Shown here one piece after another: positions 6,987 to 14,700 of a stretch of 23,729 bases of DNA. This DNA is from JAAYKS01 sp964479435 (GTDB taxonomy: Bacteria > Bacillota > Clostridia > Saccharofermentanales > UBA5734). Position 1 is the first letter of the stretch; each line of letters begins with the position of its first letter. The translations under genes were made by a program, and so were the position numbers. Below the pieces are notes generated by a model. That model ran no database searches. It saw nothing but the letters and a program-made list of their open reading frames with translations, and had not been told where the DNA came from. Location: the NCBI GenBank assembly GCA_964479435.1, contig CAYZME010000027.1, positions 1-23,729 on the forward strand, given 5' to 3'.

Positions 6987-7564
6987 GCACGCGGCAAGCC
7001 TACGATGAACAGTTTATGCGGCAGGCTTTGCGGCAAGCGGAACGGGCCCGCGCCATCCGCGAAACGCCGGTCGGCGCGGTGATCGTCCGCGACGGCCGCG
7101 TCATCGCCCGCGGGTATAACCAGCGCGAAACCAGACAGGATGTGACGTTGCACGCCGAGATGATCGCCCTGCGCAAAGCATGCGCGCGGCTGGGCTCTTG
7201 GCGTCTGGATGGGTGTGAGCTTTACGTAACGCTCGAGCCGTGCGCGATGTGCGCGGGGGCCATCCAACAAGCGCGGATTGCCCGGGTGATCTACGGGGCG
7301 GACGATCCCAAAACGGGCGCGGTCGCGTCACGGCTGCGGTTCTTTGACCTACCCTGGCTCAACCATTCGGTTCAATATACCGGCGGTGTGCTGGCAGCCG
7401 CTTGCGCCGATGTGCTCCGCGCGTTCTTCGCCTGGTTGCGCGCGTGCGATCGCGCGGCGGGCAGCAAGGGCGAGCGCCGCGACCGCGCCAAAGCGCAAGC
7501 ACACCCCCGAACGGGCGATGGGGCCACAAGCCCTATCGCCGACGAAGTTCCCGGGTCACAGTAA
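6983..7564 (+). CDS. tadA: tRNA-specific adenosine deaminase TadA
   Basis: TadA deaminates the wobble adenosine A34 of tRNA-Arg(ACG) to inosine, an essential decoding step. The 193-residue product contains the zinc and catalytic motif HAE (residues 57-59, Glu59 as proton shuttle) and PCAMC (86-90, zinc ligands Cys87 and Cys90), with the family sequences ETPVGAVIV, GYNQRE and ARVIYGADDPKTGA. The deaminase core ends near residue 150. About 40 further residues are charged and low in complexity, an extension most TadA proteins lack. The start overlaps the galactokinase stop by ATGA, so its translation probably depends on the upstream gene. Its stop lies five bases from that of the convergent galM. 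Confidence 0.94.
   Translation: MSTRQAYDEQFMRQALRQAERARAIRETPVGAVIVRDGRVIARGYNQRETRQDVTLHAEMIALRKACARLGSWRLDGCELYVTLEPCAMCAGAIQQARIARVIYGADDPKTGAVASRLRFFDLPWLNHSVQYTGGVLAAACADVLRAFFAWLRACDRAAGSKGERRDRAKAQAHPRTGDGATSPIADEVPGSQ
7514..7540. other. Hairpin inside the 3' end of tadA
   Basis: GGCGATGGGGC (7514-7524) pairs with GCCCTATCGCC (7530-7540), an 11-bp stem with one G-U pair and loop CACAA. Neither direction is followed by a T run. It may slow or bound the convergent transcripts of tadA and galM without being a classical terminator. Confidence 0.5.
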
Positions 7565-7568
7565 CATT

Positions 7569-8630
7569 TTATGCCCGCTGGGAAAACCGAAAAATGGTGG
7601 TCGATGTTTGCGCTTCTCCGGGGCGCAAGACCGGCGAGGGGAAATGCGGGTGGTGGATCGCGTCGGGGTAAAACTGGGTCTCCAGGCAGAAGCCGCCTCG
7701 TTTGCCGTACGTGGCGCCCTCTTTGCCGGGCCATCGCGTCCGCAAGCCGTTGCCCGTGTAAAACTGGACCCCGCGGCTGGTGGTCAGCACCTGCATATGG
7801 CGGCCGCTGACCGGCTCCGTCACTTCAGCGGCGACAATCAGTGCCCGCCCGTCGGCTGGCAACACCCAATTGTTGTCGTACCCGCCGCACCAGCGCAGCT
7901 GGTCATACGCGCTGTCGATCTGGGCGCCAATCCGCGTCGGTTGCCGCAAATCCAGCGGGGTCCCGTCGACGGGGCGGATTTCACCGGTGGGAATGCTCTT
8001 GGCGTCGGTCGGAGTGAAAAAGTCCGCGTTGATCCGGATGACGTGGTCTTCGACGGACCCGGCGTCGTGCCCCGCGAGGTTGAAATAGGCGTGATTCGTC
8101 AGGTTGACGATGGTGGGCCGGTCGCTGGTCGCGTGGTAATCCAACCGCAAGGACGAATCCGCGGTCACCGAGTACGTGACCTGGGCGCGCAGGTTGCCGG
8201 GATACCCTTCCTCCTGATCGGGGCTGTCGTACGTCAAAACCAGACACTCCGCGCCATCGCGCACTTCGACCGCCGCCTGCCACACGACGGCGCCAAACCC
8301 GCACATCCCGCCGTGCAGATGGTTCCCGCGCTCGTTGGCGGCCAGCGTATACCGCACCCCGTCCAACTCGAAGGCGGCGCCGCCGACGCGATTGCCGTAC
8401 CGCCCCACCACCGAGCCGAAGAACGGCAAGACGCCTTCATAGCCCGCCAGGGTATCGTAGCCCAGCGTCACGTCCACAGGCTTGACGTCGCCCGCGGGGA
8501 CCAGCAGCCGCTGTAATGTAGCGCCAAAAGTGATCACATCTGCCTGCAGGCCCCGGTCGTTTCTCAATGTATAACGGTCGATCGGAATTCCGTCTTGGGT
8601 CGTGCCAAATAAACTCTTTTCGATTGCCAT
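7569..8630 (-). CDS. galM: Aldose 1-epimerase (mutarotase)
   Basis: GalM interconverts alpha and beta anomers of galactose and other aldoses, supplying alpha-galactose to galactokinase. The 353-residue length is normal. Catalytic landmarks: NHLHGG (His106), NLTNHAYFNLAGH (His180, the general acid), GYDNN (Asp252) and CLETQ (Glu317, the general base), together with GRYGNRV and FTPTDAKSIPTGEI. GGAGG lies eight bases before the ATG at 8630. A TATAAT-like -10 lies about 40 bases upstream of the start. The gene points toward tadA and galactokinase; the convergent stops are only five bases apart, so the galactose genes are linked in place but not in one transcript. Confidence 0.95.
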   Translation of the reverse strand: MAIEKSLFGTTQDGIPIDRYTLRNDRGLQADVITFGATLQRLLVPAGDVKPVDVTLGYDTLAGYEGVLPFFGSVVGRYGNRVGGAAFELDGVRYTLAANERGNHLHGGMCGFGAVVWQAAVEVRDGAECLVLTYDSPDQEEGYPGNLRAQVTYSVTADSSLRLDYHATSDRPTIVNLTNHAYFNLAGHDAGSVEDHVIRINADFFTPTDAKSIPTGEIRPVDGTPLDLRQPTRIGAQIDSAYDQLRWCGGYDNNWVLPADGRALIVAAEVTEPVSGRHMQVLTTSRGVQFYTGNGLRTRWPGKEGATYGKRGGFCLETQFYPDAIHHPHFPSPVLRPGEAQTSTTIFRFSQRA

Positions 8631-8668
8631 CGTCGCTTCCTCCGTCCTCTGTATCCGCGCTACGCCAC

Positions 8669-8674
8669 ATTATA
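8669..8674 (-). promoter_or_regulatory. Probable -10 element of galM
   Basis: Minus-strand TATAAT in the 95-base gap between the giant gene and galM. At 17 bp upstream only a weak -35 (TCCGGA) is present, so activation or an extended contact may be needed. Confidence 0.45.
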
Positions 8675-8725
8675 GCGCAATTTCACCTGCTTCCGGACAG
8701 AGGCCGGGCCGAGCGGCCGCGCTTG

Positions 8726-11700
8726 CTACCCGAGCGTGGTGTCAAAACGCGCGGTCACCGAGCCGCTCACCGAAACCAGCCAAAGGTTGAGGCTGTACGA
8801 GACCTTACAGGACGCGTCCATGCGCCAGGATGTATACGGCGAAGAAGAGGTCAGCTTGCCGCTGGCATCCAGGTAGAAGCTGATGATGTTGAACCGCTTG
8901 GATCCCACGCGGATTCCGCCTTCCAGGCCGCCTTTGAGATACAGCTCCAACGTGACCGTTTTGGGCCCGAAATAGTAGGCGCCTTCGACACCCACATAGA
9001 TATATCCCCGCAAATAGACGATCGCGATGTCCATCGACTCATCCAGACCCATCTCGATCTTGAATTTGATCAGCGAATCGCCGTCCTGGTCGATACGGAA
9101 GCCGACCCCCAGCCCGACGTGGAAAATCGAGATTTTGCCGGCGAGCGTCTCGGGGTAGCCTACGTACACGCCAAAGAGGCGCGGGCTGTATTCAAAGCCC
9201 AGGCTGCCGCTGAGGGCGGCTACCGCGACATCGATACGGTCGAGTGTCATGCTGAAAGAGAAATATTTTTGCGGGTGACTGTAAATGATCTCGGTGCTGC
9301 CCACTTTGACAAACGCGTCGGAGTTGCTGGAAACCATCGCACTGATTTGCAGCGGCAAATACAAATCGCCCGTCGCGTGGACGCGCGGCCCTTCTTCAAA
9401 GGCGAAATACAGATCCCGCACTTCGCACAGGCCAAAGACCAGCATATCGCCTTTGATCGCGGCGGCAAAGGAGGGTTGCCCTTGTTTTGAGACCGGCAGG
9501 CCCTCGATGTAGCTTTGCATTTGCTTGGCGTCCGCGGGGAAATCATAGTGGCCGTCCGCGCCTTTTTCCATGACCATGTTGTACGTCAACGCGCCGGTGA
9601 AGTCGCGCACATTGCCGGCGCCAAAATTGATGGGATTGCCGGCGGCATCCGGCGTCACGCCGATGGCGAAATAGCAGCGCTCCTGATCCATGTCATAGCC
9701 AAATCGCGTATGCGTGGTGATGGACACGCTATCCAGCTGCTCCAGGAAGCACAGATCCAGTTGGGAGGCGTCAAACTCCACCAGACCGGCCGCGGATCCG
9801 GACGCTCCCCCGCCCCCGGTCGGCAACGGCACCAGCACGCCCACGACGTCTACGCACCCATCGAACCCGGCGGACAACACGGAGTAGGATGATTCGTACA
9901 GAACCTGTGTTTTCCGCGGAGCACGGACAAAGTCCCAACTGTGATCATACATCGGCTGGTTCTGACATTCGATAATCAGATCGTCGGTCGTATGGTCGGA
10001 AAGAGCGATGTTTTCCGCCAGCAGGGTCGCCCCATGGAGTGTCAGCCAGTTGTTGCCCATGGACACAAAGGTGATTTCTTCCGCTTTTTCGGGATCGTCG
10101 ATGATGTCTTGTTTGGTCAGGAGGAGGGGCTTGATCTGCAATGATACTTCACGGACCTCCATCAGGAAGCCCTGAAAATCAATCCCCACCGGTTGATCCA
10201 GCATCACATGCCCGTACTTGTTATCCGGATTGACCCCGTCGAATAAATATCTGACTTGCGCGGGGATGATCAGGTCGCTGAACTGCAGCGGCTCTTCTGT
10301 TTGTACTTCATCCGTATCCAATGCGTAAGCTCCGTCCAGATGCACGCCGTCCGCGCGGAACCAGCCGCCGTCGATCGTCAGATGAACCCCCATCGAGACG
10401 CAGTTCCTGATTTCTGTCGGCGCGACGGAGCACAAGAACTGGCCTTTTTTGCCGTTGGCGTTGTCCTCCTGGTTGGTGTACAGCTTGGCTTTGACACGGT
10501 TGTTGAGGAAAGCCCCCAGCGCGACTTCCGCGTTGATCTCCAAATTGACCTGGTTGGCATACAAATCCAGCAGACAATCGTATACCCAAACATCTTCGAA
10601 GCCGCCTAAACTCTCGCCAAAATTGGCGGGGACGCCTTCATCGCTGTATAGAAAGGTCTGGTAATTGAAACCATTGAGATCGTAAATCATCTCTCCTTCG
10701 GCCAGGTCAAAACGGATCGTTTCATCGTCGTTGGTTTTGACAAAAGAGGGCGGCAAAACGACGGTGCCGCCTTGGATGACCGCCCCGACCCAGAAATCTT
10801 CCTGTGTTTCATTCGGCGTCATGCCGCTTCCGGATTTTGCCAGAAAGGACGTGCGGTCGAGATCCAAAGAAACGCCGGTCGCTTCGACGACAATTCCCTG
10901 GTCTCTTTGCAAATCCATTTCCAAACTGCGCTCGGCGACACTGACTGAGCTCATGGTGGTCGCAGGAATGACAAACCCTTCGCCGCTCCACCCGTGTACT
11001 TCGACCGAGATGAAAGCGCATAGATCCTGTAGTTTCGGATCTTCGGGCACAACCAGCAAACCTTTTTGCTGCGCCCGCTCGCCAAATTGCTGGAGTGATT
11101 CGTGGAGAGCCTTGACCTCTTCCTTTGTACCGGGCAATTTCCCAACCTGAGCCGCGGCGGCCAGGACATCCAGATGGTTGGTCTCTTCTCGCCCCACATA
11201 AGTGCCGGGGACGCCTGCCCCTTGGGCATCGGCTTGTTCAAACGGCAAGAGCAAATCGCCCAACAGATACGACTGCTCTGTGACAGCGCCTTTGACGATG
11301 GCGAGAAAGGCATCGCTGACGCGCAGCCCGGACCCACCGGGCACCGGCAGGCGTAAGGTCTGCTCCTGTGCCGTCTGCATGTAGCCGTTCAGCCGGCCCT
11401 TGAAATCAAAGTGCACCCCCGTGTGGATAAACGTCAACTCTTCGCCCGCGAGCGTCTCCAGATGGAATTTCATATCGACGGTGCCGCCATAAAACGATAT
11501 AAACTCATCGTCATCGGCGATCCCAGGCTGGATGTTGATCCACAGGCTCTCCACGTCTTTGACCGTGAATTGCTCGTAGATGAAGCTGGGGGCGTCGCGT
11601 TGGATGACCAGATGTCCCGGACGGATCTCCGCGCCGCTAAACTCGATCACATAGCGGTTCCCCGCGATGCTTCTCTCCGGGTCGGGGCTTTGGAGATATC

Positions 11701-14700
11701 CATCGACCGTGGCGAGGTCTTCTTCCGGCGCCAGGATGAGGCTGGCGATGTGTAAGCCGAGCTCGGTTGCCTCAAATTCCTCCTCGATATATACCCGGCC
11801 TGAGGCCAGGATATCTTTGTTACTGCCAACCTTTTCGATCGAGCCGCCCTTGATCGCGACCGGCATCAGGCTGTCGCCGATCTGCATTTTGGCATGACCC
11901 GAATAACCAACCTGCATGAATTGGATGATATTGGCCGGCGCGGTCAGATTGACATCGTGAAGCCAGAAGCCCATACACTTCATCGTATCGGCCCGGTAGG
12001 TGATCTGATTGCTGATTTGCGCCAACCGCACGACCGTGACAGTCTGCCCCGCCGGCTCCGGCTGATCGGCTGCTATGAGCCCGCTACGGACCCGCAGACG
12101 GATGGTTCTCTCATCGCGCCCATACGCGTTTTCCACGCGCACCTTGAAGGTGTATTCGCCCACCGCGATGCTTTGCCGCACGAACAGGGTTCCTTCTGAA
12201 CTGATCACGGCCTCCTCCGGCACGGCCGTGCCGATGGCGATGGGTTCGAGCGACCAGATGAGCGGTCCCTCGCCGGTCGCGTAAAGGGCTTCCTCCAAGC
12301 CGCGGTTGAGGATCTTGAGAAGGTTGAAACTATACTCGTCTTCCCGATCCTCGAGCCTCGGCGCGCGTCGGTCGACCGTCGGGGTCGGCGCAGGTGTATG
12401 CGAGGGGGTGGGCGTCGGTCTGGGCGGCAGGGTCGGAGTGGCGCGCGGCGGCATCGTGGGCGCTGGCGTCGGCGGGATCGACGGCGTCGGCGTTGACGAG
12501 GGGATCGGCGGATCGTCCGGGATCACGGGATCCATCATATTGACATATACGGCATAGGTGTACAACGGCTCGGAAAACTCTGACAAATACCCGCCGGTAT
12601 CCAGAACTCTGACTTTGTACCAGTTGCCGCCATACGGATCACAATCGGTGTCGCGCCAGAAGCGGTCAAACAACAGCGGGCTGGCCTGGTAATAGGTGCC
12701 ATTTTCATGTTCGGACCGATAGACAAAATAGCCGACGGTGTCCTGGCGGCACTGGTCGGCCGTCAGGTTTTCCATTTTCGGCTCGTCCCATGTCAATTCA
12801 GGCTGCCCGTCGACAACCTTACCGCTCAGACCCTCAAGCGGGTCAAAGGGGCGATTGCGGCGCGGCGTGGCTTCGACCGGTTCGGCCCGTGTTGAGCCCA
12901 GGTTATCGTCGTTCCAGGCTTGTACTGTGTACAGGTACGTGATGCCGTACTTCGCGGTATGGTCGATAAAGGACAGTGGTTTTTTGAGTCCGGTCGCCGG
13001 ATCCACCTGCTCAACGGTATCCTCGTCAACCGGCAGCTCGCCGATGACTTCCCACTTCACCAATGGCAGCATGGCCCTGCTCAAATCACGATATTCCGCG
13101 ATCGCCAACGGTCCATATAAATCAAGGATGAGATCGACAGCCTGGAGTCCTTCCAGATTATCCTGGGCGGTAAAATCGGCGAACAGTTTTGAGCTATCCA
13201 ACTGCGCGACGGTTTTGAAGCGCGTCATCGGCATCAGGGGCTTCTCGCTGAGTGAGAAAGACGCGACAGGCAGGGCCCCGGCCGCGCCTGGGGTTTGATA
13301 CCACAACCCGGGAATCAGGGAACGCTTGAAGGCGGAGTTGATGTAATCGCCACTGCCGGTCGACCCCCGAAACAGTTTATTGAACACGGTCGGCGCGGAG
13401 CCGATCATACTCGCCAGCTCGGTTTCTGTCGGCTTGGGGACAGCCACACGGTAGATCACGTACCTATCACAATGGTTAACCGCGGAAAAATTGACCGCGA
13501 CACCATCTTTGCGCGAGAGCGGCAACAACAGATTGGGCGTCTGCGGCGGCTTGGTCGCGGGTACCCGGAAACGTTTGACCGCTCCTTCCGGGGACTCTAC
13601 GCCCCACATCGTAACCGCGGTGACTTTATAATAGTAATAATGGGCAAAGCTCTGATCGACGGGATCCGAATAGAATGGTTGATCCAGTTGGTCGGCGATC
13701 AGTGTCCATTCCAGCTTGCTTTCGTCGATTTCTTTTTTAAATGAAGGTACTTCGCTTTTGTAAATCCGATAATATTTGATTTGCGGGTTTTTCACCGGCT
13801 CCCATACCAATCTGACAAAGCCCGCTTCGGGCAATTCCTCCTGGACCGAATGCGATCCGGCGAGATCCGGATTGAGCGCAACCGCTTTTCCCAGCATCTC
13901 TCTCACATTCTTCAAATCATGGATATCCCCGCCTTCCGGCTTGAGGCAGATGAGGAAGAGATTAAACGTCCCCGCCGTCCCGTCCAGGCCGGAAATAACC
14001 ATGGTGTTGTGTTCCGTCGCCTTCTCGTTTACCAACCGCCACGCGCCCATGGCCGCCAACTCGTCGCGCGTGAGCTTTTGCATTTGATCCAGCGGTAGAG
14101 CCTCAAACTCGGGGCTGTACACCAGATATCCCTCGAGTCCATCGCCACTATAGGCCGGCCACTTGATGCGCGCCGTACCGTCGGGCAAGACATCTTCCCC
14201 GGCGACGGCTGTAAACAAGTGGATGTATTTGTCTTTGGGCAGATTGTCAAAGTCCGGTGAGATCCAGTGCACCGTTTTTTCCGCTGCGGTAAAACTGCCG
14301 ATGGGGAGTTTGACCTGGTCGGCCATCGAGACAATCGTCAGATTGACATCGTCTGAAAAGGCACGCGAGACCTGCCCCTGATACGTCTGCTGGTCCTCTT
14401 TGGAGATCAGCGGCGAGGCTTCGATCCCGGGGGCCAGGGTGGATAAATCCGGCAATGCACGCGCCAGCATCGAGATTTCCGGATCCGCCGGCTTTTGCGG
14501 CGCCTTCTCGCTCCTGACGGCGACACTGGCCGCACGTGACCATGCGCTTTCGTTGTCCCAGGAATCCCACGCGCTGACCCAGTATTTGTAGGTGTGGCCT
14601 TCTTTGATGTCCGCATCAAAATAAACCAGGGTGGGATCCGTGGATTCACCGTTCTCTAATAAGTAAATATAATTTTTATTATATTTATCTTTAATATATT

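Noticed and set aside
7514..7540. Rho-independent terminator between tadA and galM
   Set aside because: The stem is good but lies inside tadA and has no T tract in either direction.
7344..8516. 390-codon plus-strand frame opposite galM
   Set aside because: It overlaps the end of tadA and the whole of galM on the other strand and has no family resemblance.
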